A DNA stretch of 64,000 bases from Mitsuaria sp. 7 (GCF_001653795.1 NZ_CP011514.1:3614279-3678278), one strand, 5' to 3'. Positions 37,884-47,492 are shown, numbered from the stretch's first letter. Numbers and translations: made by a program. Notes: a model not told the origin generated them from the sequence alone.

Positions 37884-38480
37884 TTAGGCCTTCTTGTCTT
37901 CACCGATCAACAGCCGGGTGTCGGACAGGAACGCATAAGGCGGCACCTCGAGGTTGTCGGGCGCGGGCTTGTTCTTGAAGACGCGACCGGCCATGTCGAA
38001 GGTCGAGCCATGGCAGGGGCAGAGGAAGCCGCCATGCCAGTTGTCCGGCAGCGAGGGCTGCGGGCCGGTCTGGAACTTCTCGCTGGGCGAGCAGCCGAGA
38101 TGGCTGCAGATGCCGACGACGACCAGGTACTCCGGCTTGAGCGAGCGCCATTCGTTCTTGGCGTACTCCGGAATGGGAAAGGCCTTGCGATCGGACTGCG
38201 GGTCGGCGAGTTCCGGATCGTTGCCCTTGAGCGCGTCGAGCTGCTCCTTGGTCCGGCGGACGATCCAGACCGGCTTGCCGCGCCACTCGACGGTCAGCTT
38301 CTGACCGGGGGCGAGGCCGCCGATGTCCACCTCGACGGCGGCACCGGCCGCCTTGGCGCGCTCACTCGGAGCGAAGGTACTGACGAACGGGACGGCGGTG
38401 GCCACGCCGCCTACTGCTCCCGCGCAACCGGTCGCAATCAGCCAGGTGCGCTTGCCTTGGTCCACTTGTGGGTCACTCAT
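37884..38480 (-). CDS. petA: ubiquinol-cytochrome c reductase, Rieske iron-sulfur subunit
   Basis: 198 residues. The N-terminal KRTWLIATGCAGAVGGVATA is a Tat-like signal anchor with KR in place of RR. The [2Fe-2S] cluster is bound by CSHLGC and CPCHGS, each giving one Cys and one His plus disulfide Cys. First gene of petABC; petB starts 32 bp downstream of its stop. The open frame continues 42 codons upstream of MSDPQVDQGKR, but that part is unlike the family. The divergent spacer to mscL (about 220 bp) contains a TTGACA hexamer near 38585 without a well-placed -10. Confidence 0.97.
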   Translation of the reverse strand: MSDPQVDQGKRTWLIATGCAGAVGGVATAVPFVSTFAPSERAKAAGAAVEVDIGGLAPGQKLTVEWRGKPVWIVRRTKEQLDALKGNDPELADPQSDRKAFPIPEYAKNEWRSLKPEYLVVVGICSHLGCSPSEKFQTGPQPSLPDNWHGGFLCPCHGSTFDMAGRVFKNKPAPDNLEVPPYAFLSDTRLLIGEDKKA

Positions 38481-38701
38481 GAGGGTCCTTACAGGGAACT
38501 TCTGATCAGGGGCAACCAAAGATTCTAGGTAAGAAACTTCTTGTCCGCCCCTAGGCGCTCTACCGATGTGCATCGGTGCACCACGTTGACATTTGTCGTG
38601 GTGCAAACGCCGTTAGGATGCTTGCCCGGAGGCGAAGCACGCCCCCGGGAAAGCGCTTGGTAGTTGGCGCCTTCGCACACGTGGAGCACAAGGAGCAAGC
38701 G

Positions 38702-39145
38702 ATGGGTTTTTTGACCGAATTCCGTGAGTTCGCCGTCAAGGGCAACGTGATGGACCTCGCCGTGGGCGTGATCATCGGCGCCGCCTTCGGCAAGATCGTC
38801 GACTCGGTGGTCAAGGACCTGATCATGCCGATCGTCGGCAAGGCGGTCGGCGGACTGGACTTCAGCAGCTACTTCGTCATGCTGTCGGACCCGCCGGCCA
38901 ACTACGCGGGGCCCATGACCTACGAGGCCCTGACCAAGGCCGGCGTGCCGCTCTTCGCCTACGGCAACTTCCTGACGGTGCTGCTGAACTTCATCATCCT
39001 GGCCTTCATCATCTTCATCATGGTGAAGCAGGTGAACCGTCTGAAACGCGACACCCCTGCCGCCCCGGCAGAACCCGCCGCGACGCCGGAAGACATCCAG
39101 CTGCTGCGCGAGATCCGCGATGCGCTGAGGCGTGACAAAGCGTAA
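38702..39145 (+). CDS. mscL: large-conductance mechanosensitive channel
   Basis: 147 residues with the MscL N-terminus ([20 protein letters not shown]), first pore helix [20 protein letters not shown], a periplasmic loop, second helix ([15 protein letters not shown]) and a C-terminal helical bundle with Pro/Ala linker. It opens on membrane stretch to release solutes on hypoosmotic shock. The start is supported by AAGGAG about 8 nt upstream. Divergent from petABC. Confidence 0.96.
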   Translation: MGFLTEFREFAVKGNVMDLAVGVIIGAAFGKIVDSVVKDLIMPIVGKAVGGLDFSSYFVMLSDPPANYAGPMTYEALTKAGVPLFAYGNFLTVLLNFIILAFIIFIMVKQVNRLKRDTPAAPAEPAATPEDIQLLREIRDALRRDKA

Positions 39146-39262
39146 ATCTGCGCTCAAAGAGCACCTTTTGCGCACAAGCCGGGTGAGTCCCACCCGGACG
39201 AGGGATGGCCATCGCCGATACTTGGCGTGTGGTGCGGTCACCACAATGTGCCTGATGCCTTG

Positions 39263-41680
39263 ATGAACCGTCTGAACCCCCACGTCGACGCGGCGCTCCA
39301 GCGCGTGCGCCTCGCGGCGGAACAAGCCGCCGAACGCGGCGCTGAAGGTCTGGGTCTTGCCGCCCTGTCCTCTGGACAGGCCAAGCGGCGGGACGCGCTG
39401 TTGTCCGCGCAATTCATTTTCCGCAAGCACCAGGCACTGTTCTCGCAGCGCTTCGACCAGTCCATGCGCCAGCAGGCCGCCGAAGCGCCGAGCGCCGGAA
39501 GTGCTTCGCCCGGCAATGCACGTGCCGCGCCCAAGGCGACACAGTGGGACGAGCTGTCCCTGATGGATGACGATCAGGTCAACACGCTGGTCGCGACGGA
39601 TCGCATCGGCTTGGCGCTGGGTCATCAGAGCGAGTGGGAACTGCGGGAGGTCAACTCCTACATGGGCGACATCCCCGGCGTGGACGAGGACCGCCACCCG
39701 CTGCGTCCGCAAGCTGTCGCCCAGGCGCTGATCGAGGCCGTGAACGCGGTGACGGACGATCCGGACACGCGCCAGGTCTTGACCGACGAACTCACCCGCG
39801 CGCTGGCGCTGGAGATGCGCGCCTGCTACGCCGACGTCGCCGGACTGTTCCGCAGCCGCGGCCTGCGTCCGCAGGACCTGCGCGTGCGCGCGGTGGCGGG
39901 CGCCACGCGGGGTCAGTCCTTGCACGGCGGCACGACATCCGGGGTGCCGCTGCACGACAGCCGCTACGCCACCCTGCCCGGCGCCCTGCACCCGGCCGTC
40001 CACGGCGGCCGTGCCGGCGGACCGCACAGCGTGGCCGGCGGATTCCACGGCGGCAGCCCTGACGGCTACGCGACGACCGGTGGCGGCCCTGCCGGTGGGG
40101 GCATGGGCGGCTGGTCCGTCGATCCGCAGTTGATGGACCTCATGCGGCGGCTGGCGATGAGCCCCTCCGTCGGCATGCCCTCGACCGGCAGCGGCGGACT
40201 GCCCATGAACAGCCAATGGCAGGGCTGGGACGGCGATCCCGGCAGCTATGTCGAAGGCGGACCGATCGTCCTGCCGCCCAACCTGATCCACCTGCACCGC
40301 GACGAACTGCGGCAGGCGGCCAGCGGCTCGCTCGATCACATGGTGATCGACGTCGTCGCCGGCCTGTTCGACCAGATCCTGTCCGACGCCAAGCTGCCGC
40401 CGCTGATGGCGCAGCAGATCGCGCGCCTGCAGCTGCCGGTGCTGCGCGCGGCGTTGGGGGACCGCTCCTTCTTCTCTTCCCGCCGGCACCCGGTGCGACG
40501 GCTGGTCAATCGCATCGCGACGCTGGCCGCGGCCTACGACGACTTCACCGACGAGCCCGGCAAGTCTTTCCTGACCCTGGTGCGCGAGCTGATCCAGGAC
40601 GTCGTCAGCGGCGACTTCGATCGCATGGAGCTGTACGAGTCCAAGCTGGGCCAGCTCGAACAGTTCATCCAGGACCAGACCGCCGAGACGCTGAAATCGC
40701 AAGGCGACACGGCCGCGCTGCTGGAGCGCAAGGAGACCGAGCTCCGCCTGCAGCGCCGCTACATGCAGCAGCTGCAGCAGGCGATGTCCAGCGTGGACAT
40801 GCGCGATTTCCTGCGCGATTTCCTCACCCAGACCTGGAGCGAGGTCCTGGTTCACGCCTCGCGTCATCCGGACCTGGACGCGGCGCTGGTCGAGCGGCTG
40901 CGCAACATGGGTCGCGACCTGGTGCTGTCGGTCCAGCCGAAGACGACGCCCCAGCAGCGACAGGGCTTCCTGGCGGCGCTGCCGGTGCTGATGCGCACGC
41001 TCAACGAAGGCCTGGACCTGGTCCGCTGGCCCGAGCCGGATCGCAAGAAGTTCTTCGCCGAACTGCTGCCGGCGCACGCTGACTCGCTGAAGGGCCAGGC
41101 CCTCAGCCCGCTCGAATACAACCTGCTGGCCAAGCAGCTGGAGTCCGTCTTCGGCATGGCGCCCCCGCGCGAACAGGACCTGCCGGCGGCCAGCGCCGCG
41201 CCGCTGGACCTGGACCTGAGCGAGAAGCTCTCCGACGAGGAAGCCAAACGGCTCGGGCTGATGGAGGACGCGCACGTCGACTGGGACGGTCATGTCGACA
41301 TCGACCTCGACCTCGGCGCCGACGAACACCAGCCGCTGCTGGCGGTGGACATCAGCATCGACGGGCTGCCCGCCGCCGAGGAAGCCCCCTCCCCGCCCTC
41401 GGGCGAGCTGTTGATCGATCACCTGCAGATCGGCACGGCCTACCGGATGCACCGCGACGGCGACTGGATCAAGGTGCGGCTCGCCCACATCAGCGCCACG
41501 CGCAGCTTCTTCATCTTCACCCACGGGACGAAGCATCAGGAGACGCTGACGATGACCTCGCGCATGCTGCACAAGCTCTGCGAGGTGGGGCGCTTGCGCG
41601 CCTACGAACACGCGCATCTGCTGGAGCGCGCCACGGCGCGGGCTCGCCAGCAGCTGGCCGCGCTCGGCGCCAAGCATTGA
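39263..41680 (+). CDS. DUF1631 family protein
   Basis: 805 residues, cytoplasmic, no recognised catalytic motif. It has a Gly-rich low-complexity segment at about 225-290 between an N-terminal helical part and a long helical middle ('LAAAYDDFTDEPGKSFLTLV'), an acidic stretch near 680-705, and a C-terminal beta-rich region 'GTAYRMHRDGDWIKVRLAHI' followed by 'FIFTHGTKHQETLTMTSRML' that ends the family. DUF1631 proteins are found mainly in beta- and gammaproteobacteria, function not established. The start MNRLNPHVDAAL is chosen over an upstream ATG 12 codons before. Confidence 0.8.
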   Translation: MNRLNPHVDAALQRVRLAAEQAAERGAEGLGLAALSSGQAKRRDALLSAQFIFRKHQALFSQRFDQSMRQQAAEAPSAGSASPGNARAAPKATQWDELSLMDDDQVNTLVATDRIGLALGHQSEWELREVNSYMGDIPGVDEDRHPLRPQAVAQALIEAVNAVTDDPDTRQVLTDELTRALALEMRACYADVAGLFRSRGLRPQDLRVRAVAGATRGQSLHGGTTSGVPLHDSRYATLPGALHPAVHGGRAGGPHSVAGGFHGGSPDGYATTGGGPAGGGMGGWSVDPQLMDLMRRLAMSPSVGMPSTGSGGLPMNSQWQGWDGDPGSYVEGGPIVLPPNLIHLHRDELRQAASGSLDHMVIDVVAGLFDQILSDAKLPPLMAQQIARLQLPVLRAALGDRSFFSSRRHPVRRLVNRIATLAAAYDDFTDEPGKSFLTLVRELIQDVVSGDFDRMELYESKLGQLEQFIQDQTAETLKSQGDTAALLERKETELRLQRRYMQQLQQAMSSVDMRDFLRDFLTQTWSEVLVHASRHPDLDAALVERLRNMGRDLVLSVQPKTTPQQRQGFLAALPVLMRTLNEGLDLVRWPEPDRKKFFAELLPAHADSLKGQALSPLEYNLLAKQLESVFGMAPPREQDLPAASAAPLDLDLSEKLSDEEAKRLGLMEDAHVDWDGHVDIDLDLGADEHQPLLAVDISIDGLPAAEEAPSPPSGELLIDHLQIGTAYRMHRDGDWIKVRLAHISATRSFFIFTHGTKHQETLTMTSRMLHKLCEVGRLRAYEHAHLLERATARARQQLAALGAKH

Positions 41681-41705
41681 CGCCGGGCCGGCGCCTGCCG
41701 GCCGA

Positions 41706-42734
41706 TCAGCCCGCCAGCACGCGGGCCATGCGGATCGCCGCGGACATGCTCGACGGGTCCGCCTTGCCCGTTCCGGCGATGTCGAATGCGGTGCCGTGAT
41801 CGGGGCTGGTCCGCACCAGCGGCAGGCCCAGCGTCACGTTGACGCCCTCTTCCACACCGAGGTACTTCACCGGGATCAGCCCCTGGTCATGGGTCATCGC
41901 GACGACCACGTCGAACTCGCCTGGATGCTGAGGCGGCGCATGGCGCGCCCGCATGAATACGGTGTCCGGCGCAAACGGCCCGCGCGCGTCGATGCCCAGC
42001 GTTCGCGCCTGCTCGATCGCCGGCGCGATGTGCTCGATCTCCTCGCCGCCGAACAATCCGCCCTCGCCCGCGTGCGGATTCAGGCCCGCCACGGCGATGC
42101 GCGGCGCGGCGATGCCGGCACGACGCAGCGCGGCGTCGGCGATGCGAAGTGTCTGCAGCACACGGCCGGTCGTGATCTGGTCGACCGCCTGACGCAGCGC
42201 CACGTGGATGGTCACCAGCACGACGCGAAGTTCCTCGTTGGCCAGCATCATGCGCACCGGCGGCAGCCGGCCATCCGCGTCGGCACACAACGCCTGCAGC
42301 AGCTCGGTATGACCCGGATGGTCGATACCGCCGGCATGCAGGGCCTCCTTGTGGATGGGCGCAGTCACGAGCGCCCGCGATCGACCCGCCCGTTGCTCCT
42401 GCGTCGCGGCGACGATGCAGCGGGCTGCCGCAGCGCCTGCGGCAGCGCTGACCTGACCCAATGGCTGCGCGAGCAAGTCCTGCGGCAGGCCCGGCGGCTG
42501 CCACACCGGCAGGCAATCGGGCGGTGCCGGATCGTCGGCGTGCTCGAGCAGCGCCACCGGCAGGCGCAGACCCATGAAACGCAGCGCGCGCCGGAACACG
42601 TCGACATCACCGACAAGGCGCAGGTCGGCCCCGCGGTCCTGCGCCCATGCCGCGACGGCGATCTCCGGGCCGATGCCGCAAGCGTCGCCCATCGTCAGCA
42701 GCAGCGGACGGGAACTCTCGATGACAGTGCTCAT
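41706..42734 (-). CDS. pdxA: 4-hydroxythreonine-4-phosphate dehydrogenase
   Basis: 342 residues. It oxidises 4-phosphohydroxy-L-threonine in the DXP-dependent pathway to pyridoxal phosphate. Visible signatures: LLTMGDACGIGPEIAV at the N-terminus, VTAPIHKEALHAGGIDHPGH, 'AVAGLNPHAGEGGLFG' (metal-binding His) and 'VAMTHDQGLIPVKYLGVEEG'. The central His and Asp metal ligands are intact. ATGA overlap with the preceding Nif3-like gene indicates one transcript. Usually near ksgA in relatives; no such neighbour here. Confidence 0.95.
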   Translation of the reverse strand: MSTVIESSRPLLLTMGDACGIGPEIAVAAWAQDRGADLRLVGDVDVFRRALRFMGLRLPVALLEHADDPAPPDCLPVWQPPGLPQDLLAQPLGQVSAAAGAAAARCIVAATQEQRAGRSRALVTAPIHKEALHAGGIDHPGHTELLQALCADADGRLPPVRMMLANEELRVVLVTIHVALRQAVDQITTGRVLQTLRIADAALRRAGIAAPRIAVAGLNPHAGEGGLFGGEEIEHIAPAIEQARTLGIDARGPFAPDTVFMRARHAPPQHPGEFDVVVAMTHDQGLIPVKYLGVEEGVNVTLGLPLVRTSPDHGTAFDIAGTGKADPSSMSAAIRMARVLAG

Positions 42735-43483
42735 GCCGGATTCGAGATGTCGATGAAACGGTACTGCAGGCCCAGCTGTTCGGCCACCTGACGGCCCAGC
42801 GCCTGCACGCCATAGCGTTCGGTCGCGTGGTGGCCGGCGGCGATGAAAGCCACACCGGTCTCGGCCGCGTAGTGCGCCTGCGGCTCGGAAATCTCACCGG
42901 TGATGAACACGTCCGCGCCCGCGGCGATCGCCGCCTCGAAGTAGCCCTGCGCCCCGCCCGTGCACCAGGCGACGCGCTTGAGCGGACGACCATCGCCAGC
43001 GGCCTGGATCGTCGCGCGCCCGAGCCGCTGCTCGACATGACTCCCCAGCGCCTCCAACGACTCGTACGTCGCCGGCAGCGCGCCGATGCAGCCCAGATCC
43101 TGCTCGCCGAAGCGTCCCTCCGCGGCCCAGCCCAGATGTTTCGCGAGTTGCGCGTTGTTGCCGAGTTCCGGATGTGCGTCCAGCGGCAGGTGGTAGGCGA
43201 ACAGGTTGACCTCGTTCGTCAGCAGTCGCGCCAGCCGCTGCTTCATCCAGCCGGTGACCCGACCGTCCTGACCACGCCAGAACAGCCCGTGGTGGACGAG
43301 GATCGCATCGGCCCCGGACTCGATGGCGGCGTCGATCAGCGCGAGACTCGCCGTGACCCCGCACACCAGTTGCCGGATCTGGTCGCGGCCCTCGACCTGA
43401 AGACCGTTCGGCCCATAATCCTTGAAACGCGTGGGCTCCAGCGTGGCGGCGAGCAGCCGCTCCAGCTCCGTGCGATGTGCCAT
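42731..43483 (-). CDS. Nif3-like dinuclear metal centre hexameric protein
   Basis: 250 residues of the Nif3/YbgI family. Metal-binding motifs LVHHGLFWRG and AAGHHATERYGVQALG, with conserved 'GVTASLALIDAAIESGADAI' upstream. Members form toroidal hexamers; YbgI-type proteins are linked to cell-wall or GTP-cyclohydrolase-like roles, but no function is proven. ATGA overlap with pdxA downstream. Its start codon shares bases with the divergent start of the HtrA-type protease, so both genes must be read from promoters inside each other's 5' coding parts. Confidence 0.9.
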   Translation of the reverse strand: MAHRTELERLLAATLEPTRFKDYGPNGLQVEGRDQIRQLVCGVTASLALIDAAIESGADAILVHHGLFWRGQDGRVTGWMKQRLARLLTNEVNLFAYHLPLDAHPELGNNAQLAKHLGWAAEGRFGEQDLGCIGALPATYESLEALGSHVEQRLGRATIQAAGDGRPLKRVAWCTGGAQGYFEAAIAAGADVFITGEISEPQAHYAAETGVAFIAAGHHATERYGVQALGRQVAEQLGLQYRFIDISNPA

Positions 43484-44657
43484 GACAGGATCTCTCTTGC
43501 GTCAAACCTGGCTGATTTTCTCCCAGGCCACCACGGTGGCGCTGGCCGGTTATTTCGTCGTATCGACGCTCAAGCCCGAATGGTTGCACGAGGCGCCCAA
43601 GATCGTGCCCACGCTGCCGGCCGCCGCGGGTGCGCCGCCTCGTGCGTCCGTCCAGTTCAGCTTCGCCGCGGCGGCGCAGGCGGCATCGCCGGCGGTCGTC
43701 GCGGTGCTGGCCAACAAGCCGGCGCCCAGCCAGCGCGAGATCGACGCCGACCCCTGGCTCCGTTTCCACTTCGGCAAGCGCCCGCAGCAGCAGCGGCCGC
43801 AGATGGGTCTGGGGTCGGGCGTGATCGTCTCGCCTGAAGGCTATGTGCTGACCAACAACCATGTCGTCGCCGGCGCGACCGAGATCCGCGTGCAGCTCGC
43901 CGACGGCCGCGACACGCCGGCGCGGCTGGTCGGCACCGATCCGGAAACCGACCTGGCCGTCCTGCGCATCACGCTGCCGGCGCCGCTGCCGGTGATCCAC
44001 CCCGGCAAGGCCGACCAGTTGCAAGTCGGCGACGTGGTGCTCGCCATAGGCAATCCGTTCAACGTCGGCCAGACGGTCACCTCCGGCATCATCAGCGCGC
44101 TGGGCCGCACGCAACTCGGCTTGAGCACCTTCGAGAACTTCATCCAGACCGACGCCGCGATCAACCCCGGCAACTCCGGCGGCGCGCTCGTCGACGTGCA
44201 GGGAAGGCTGGTCGGCATCAACACGGCGATCTACTCGCGCACCGGCGGGGGCAGTCTGGGCATCGGCTTCGCGATCCCGGTGGACTCGGCCTACCAGGTG
44301 CTGGAAGCGCTGGTGAAGGACGGCAAGGTCTCGCGCGGCTGGCTGGGCGTGATCACCGGCGACATCAACGCCGAGGTCGTCGAGACGCTGAAGCTGTCGG
44401 TCGAACACGGCGTGCTGGTCAAGGAAGTCTTCAAGGCGAGCCCGGCGGCCAAGGCCGGGCTGGAAGCCGGCGACGTCGTCACCGAGGTGGCGGGGCAGCC
44501 GGTGCGCTCTCCGCGCGAACTCGTCAACGTCGTCGCGGCGCTGAAACCGGAGAGCCAGACACTGATCACGGTGCAGCGCGGCAAGGACGCGCTGAAGCTC
44601 CCGCTGCAGGTCGGCCTGCGGCAGCCGCAGACGACCGATGACGCCGTGCCGGAATGA
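43482..44657 (+). CDS. periplasmic trypsin-like serine protease, HtrA/DegS type with one PDZ domain
   Basis: 391 residues. An N-terminal membrane anchor (WLIFSQATTVALAGYFVVST, about 10-29) is followed by the S1 protease domain with triad His127 (NNHVVAG), Asp157 (ETDLAVL) and Ser232 (NPGNSGGAL), then one PDZ domain from about 285 ('SRGWLGVITGDI...GLEAGDVVTEVAGQPV'). A single PDZ plus anchor is DegS-like in layout. An alternative TTG start 16 bp downstream (MRQTWLIFSQ) has AGGA before it and matches family N-termini, so the annotated ATG may be five or six codons too long. moeB follows after 3 bp. Confidence 0.92.
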   Translation: MTGSLLRQTWLIFSQATTVALAGYFVVSTLKPEWLHEAPKIVPTLPAAAGAPPRASVQFSFAAAAQAASPAVVAVLANKPAPSQREIDADPWLRFHFGKRPQQQRPQMGLGSGVIVSPEGYVLTNNHVVAGATEIRVQLADGRDTPARLVGTDPETDLAVLRITLPAPLPVIHPGKADQLQVGDVVLAIGNPFNVGQTVTSGIISALGRTQLGLSTFENFIQTDAAINPGNSGGALVDVQGRLVGINTAIYSRTGGGSLGIGFAIPVDSAYQVLEALVKDGKVSRGWLGVITGDINAEVVETLKLSVEHGVLVKEVFKASPAAKAGLEAGDVVTEVAGQPVRSPRELVNVVAALKPESQTLITVQRGKDALKLPLQVGLRQPQTTDDAVPE

Positions 44658-44660
44658 TCC

Positions 44661-45410
44661 ATGGATGACGACCAACTGCTGCGCTACTCGCGCCACATCC
44701 TGCTGGATGACATCGGCGTCGAGGGCCAGCAACGCCTGCTGGACGCGCACGCGCTGGTGATCGGCGCGGGCGGGCTGGGATCGCCCGCGGCGCTGTTCCT
44801 GGGAACGGCGGGCGTCGGCCGCATCACGCTGGTGGATCACGACCGCGTCGACGTGACCAATCTCCAGCGCCAGATCGCCCACAGCCTCGCGCGCGTGAAC
44901 CAGCCCAAGTCCGAATCGGCCGCCGCGGGCATCGCGGCGATCAATCCGGAGCCTCGCGTCCGGGCCATCACCGAGCGGGCCGACGCGGCGCTGCTCGACG
45001 AACTGGTGCCGCTGGCCGACGTCGTGCTCGACTGCACCGACAACTTCCCTACGCGCCACCTCGTCAACGCCGCCTGCGTGAAGCACGGCAAGCCGCTGGT
45101 GTCGGGCGCGGCCTTGGGCTTCGATGCGCAGCTGAGCGTCTACGACAGCCGCGATCGCGCCTTCCCCTGCTACGCCTGCCTGTTCCCCGCGGACCAGCCG
45201 CCCGAGGAGCAGCGCTGCGCGGTGATGGGCGTGTTCGCGCCGCTGGTCGGCATCATCGGCAGCATGCAGACGGCCGAGGCCCTGAAGCTGCTGACGGGCA
45301 TGGGCTCGACCTTGCCGGGCCGACTGCTGATGCTGGACGCGCGCCGCATGGAATGGACCGACCTGCAGGTCGCCCGCGACCCGCGCTGCCCCTGCTGCGG
45401 CACGACCTGA
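44661..45410 (+). CDS. moeB: MoeB/ThiF-family adenylyltransferase
   Basis: 249 residues, the length of MoeB. It would adenylate the C-terminal glycine of a ubiquitin-like sulfur carrier (MoaD or ThiS) for molybdopterin or thiamine synthesis. N-terminal LLRYSRHILLDDIGVEGQ, nucleotide loop GAGGLGSPAALFLGTAGVG, 'DCTDNFPTRHLVNAAC' and two zinc pairs (CYAC and CPCC). MoeB versus ThiF cannot be separated with certainty from sequence alone. Directly behind the HtrA-type gene, probably co-transcribed. Confidence 0.88.
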   Translation: MDDDQLLRYSRHILLDDIGVEGQQRLLDAHALVIGAGGLGSPAALFLGTAGVGRITLVDHDRVDVTNLQRQIAHSLARVNQPKSESAAAGIAAINPEPRVRAITERADAALLDELVPLADVVLDCTDNFPTRHLVNAACVKHGKPLVSGAALGFDAQLSVYDSRDRAFPCYACLFPADQPPEEQRCAVMGVFAPLVGIIGSMQTAEALKLLTGMGSTLPGRLLMLDARRMEWTDLQVARDPRCPCCGTT

Positions 45411-45529
45411 CCCCGCGCTGGAAGCGACCCTGACCGCGCGCAACAAACCAACGCCCGGGACGGCGACCGGCCAGGCCGAACGAACGGAAATTAAGTGGCA
45501 ACGCCCGTAAGCTTTCGGGCCAACGAATC

Positions 45530-46486
45530 ATGATCAGAAGCGACAAACTCACCGCCCGCAACTTCCCTTCCGCCCAGGAGGAAGCCCAACAGCAGGCCGC
45601 CTTCGACGCGGCCTTCGACGCCAATCCGCCAGCCGCCTATCAGCTCGCGTTCACCGACACGGACTTCCTGGTCCGGCCGGAACTGCGCCCGGTGCGCATG
45701 CAGCTGGAACTGCTGAAGCCCGAGCTGATCCAGCAGGAACTCAACATCCAGTCGACAGTGGTGATCTTCGGCAGCGCACGCATCGCCGACCGCGAGTCGG
45801 CGCAAGCGGCCGTTGATGCGGCCCGCGCGGCGAAGGACGAAGCCGCGGTGCAACGCGCCGAGCGCCGTCTGGTGATGAGCGGCTACTACGAGGAAGCGCG
45901 CAAATTCGCGCGGCTGGTCACCGAGACGACCAAGGACTTCGCGCACCCGCTGTACGTCGTCACCGGCGGCGGGCCGGGCATCATGGAGGCGGGCAACCGC
46001 GGCGCGCACGAAGCCGGCGGCCGCAGCATCGGCCTGAACATCGTGCTGCCGCATGAACAGCGTCCGAACCAGTACATCACTCCGGAGCTCTGCTTCCGCT
46101 TCCACTACTTCGGGCTGCGCAAGATGCACTTCCTGATGCGATCGGTGGCGCTGGCGGCGTTCCCGGGCGGCTACGGGACGCTGGACGAGCTCTTCGAGAC
46201 CCTGACGCTGATCCAGACCGGCAAGTGCCGCCGGCGTCCTATCCTGTTGTTCGGACGCGATTTCTGGTCGCGCCTGATCGACTTCGAGCTGCTGATCGAC
46301 ACCGGCATGATCAGCCCGGGCGACGAGCAGCTCTTCCACTATGTTGAAACCGCCGACGAGGCCTGGGCGCTGCTGATGAAGGAATACGACATCGGCGGCA
46401 CCACCAATGGCTCGAGCGGCACCAACGGCACCAACGGCACGAACGGCCATCCGGGGACCGGCGCGGTCCCGGCCGGCGGCACCTGA
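45530..46486 (+). CDS. LOG-family protein (TIGR00730-like Rossmann fold)
   Basis: 318 residues. It contains the nucleotide motif VTGGGPGIMEAGNRGAHEAGG (split: VTGGGPGIMEAGN / RGAHEAGG) and FPGGYGTLDELFE, the PGGxGTxxE active-site motif of LOG cytokinin riboside 5'-monophosphate phosphoribohydrolases. A ~90-residue N-terminal extension with 'VVIFGSARIADRES' marks the longer bacterial subclass. Substrate is probably a nucleotide (AMP or similar) and is not proven. The C-terminus is a low-complexity NGT tract from three near-perfect 9-bp repeats. Confidence 0.88.
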   Translation: MIRSDKLTARNFPSAQEEAQQQAAFDAAFDANPPAAYQLAFTDTDFLVRPELRPVRMQLELLKPELIQQELNIQSTVVIFGSARIADRESAQAAVDAARAAKDEAAVQRAERRLVMSGYYEEARKFARLVTETTKDFAHPLYVVTGGGPGIMEAGNRGAHEAGGRSIGLNIVLPHEQRPNQYITPELCFRFHYFGLRKMHFLMRSVALAAFPGGYGTLDELFETLTLIQTGKCRRRPILLFGRDFWSRLIDFELLIDTGMISPGDEQLFHYVETADEAWALLMKEYDIGGTTNGSSGTNGTNGTNGHPGTGAVPAGGT

Positions 46487-46532
46487 TCCCGCCCCCCCGC
46501 GGGGGCTTCCAGCAAGCAAGAGAGGTTCGACC

Positions 46533-47453
46533 ATGACCGCAGCACGACACGTGAGCCTGATCGGCGCCCCGACCGACGTCGGGGCCGGCGCCCGAGGCGC
46601 CAGCATGGGACCGGAGGCCCTGCGGGTCGCCGGGCTCGCCGAGGCGCTGCGGGCGCACGGCGTCGAGGTCAAGGACTGCGGCAATCTGGTCGGCCCCTCC
46701 AATCCCTGGCAGCCGCCGACGGCGGGTTACCGCCACCTCGACGAAGTCACGGCGTGGAATCGAGCGGTGCACGACGCGGTCTACGCCGAGCTCAACGGCG
46801 GTCGCATGTCCGTCCTGCTCGGCGGCGACCACTGCCTGGGACTGGGATCGATCGCCGCGGTGGCCCACCACTGTCGCGACACCGGCAAGAAGCTGCGCGT
46901 GCTGTGGCTGGACGCGCATGCCGACTTCAACACCAGCAAGCTCACGCCCAGCGGCAACATCCATGGCATGCCGGTCGCGTGCCTGTGTGGCTACGGTCCG
47001 CAGGAGCTGATCGAGATCGGTGGCAAGGTCCCGGCGATCGACCCGAAATGGATCCGCCAGATCGGCATCCGCAGCGTCGACGAGGGCGAGAAACGCTTCG
47101 TGCACGAGGTCGGTCTCGAAGTCTTCGACATGCGCTACATCGACGAGATGGGCATGCGTCACACGATGGAGCTGGCGCTGGCGACGATGGACGCCAACAC
47201 CCACCTGCATGTGAGCTTCGACGTCGACTTCCTCGATCCGGATGTGGCGCCCGGCGTCGGCACCACGATCCCCGGCGGACCGACCTACCGCGAAGCCCAG
47301 CTGTGCATGGAAATGATCGCGGACACGGGTCGGCTGGGATCGCTGGACATCATGGAGCTCAACCCGGCGCTGGACGTCCGCAACAAGACGGCGCTGGTGG
47401 CGGTGGATCTGGTGGAATCGCTGTTCGGCAAGTCCACGCTGATGCGCAAGTGA
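46533..47453 (+). CDS. rocF: arginase (ureohydrolase family)
   Basis: 306 residues. It hydrolyses arginine to ornithine and urea with a binuclear Mn centre. Metal ligands are visible in GGDHCLGLGS, WLDAHADFN and SFDVDFLDPDVAPG; 'GTTIPGGPTYREAQL' is the arginase substrate loop. Length and N-terminus (VSLIGAPTDVGAGARGASMG) fit arginase better than agmatinase. Start supported by AGAGAGG 8 nt upstream. A G/C hairpin between the LOG gene and this one might separate the transcripts. A terminator follows. Confidence 0.93.
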   Translation: MTAARHVSLIGAPTDVGAGARGASMGPEALRVAGLAEALRAHGVEVKDCGNLVGPSNPWQPPTAGYRHLDEVTAWNRAVHDAVYAELNGGRMSVLLGGDHCLGLGSIAAVAHHCRDTGKKLRVLWLDAHADFNTSKLTPSGNIHGMPVACLCGYGPQELIEIGGKVPAIDPKWIRQIGIRSVDEGEKRFVHEVGLEVFDMRYIDEMGMRHTMELALATMDANTHLHVSFDVDFLDPDVAPGVGTTIPGGPTYREAQLCMEMIADTGRLGSLDIMELNPALDVRNKTALVAVDLVESLFGKSTLMRK

Positions 47454-47460
47454 GGCAGAA

Positions 47461-47492
47461 GTCACGCGAGCAGGGGACGCCCCACTCGTGAC
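47461..47492 (+). terminator. candidate terminator of the arginase gene
   Basis: GTCACGcGAG pairs with CTCGTGAC (one bulge), enclosing a nested GGGG-acg-CCCC. It begins 8 bp after the stop and is followed by CTTGTTC, a short U-rich tail. Confidence 0.55.

Noticed and set aside
38585..38612. TTGACA hexamer before mscL as a full promoter
   Set aside because: No -10 element at 16-18 bp; the nearest TAGGAT-like hexamer is too far.
46410..46450. AACGGCACC repeats at the end of the LOG-family gene as a regulatory repeat
   Set aside because: They are in-frame 9-bp units giving an NGT tail; likely slippage in a dispensable C-terminus.
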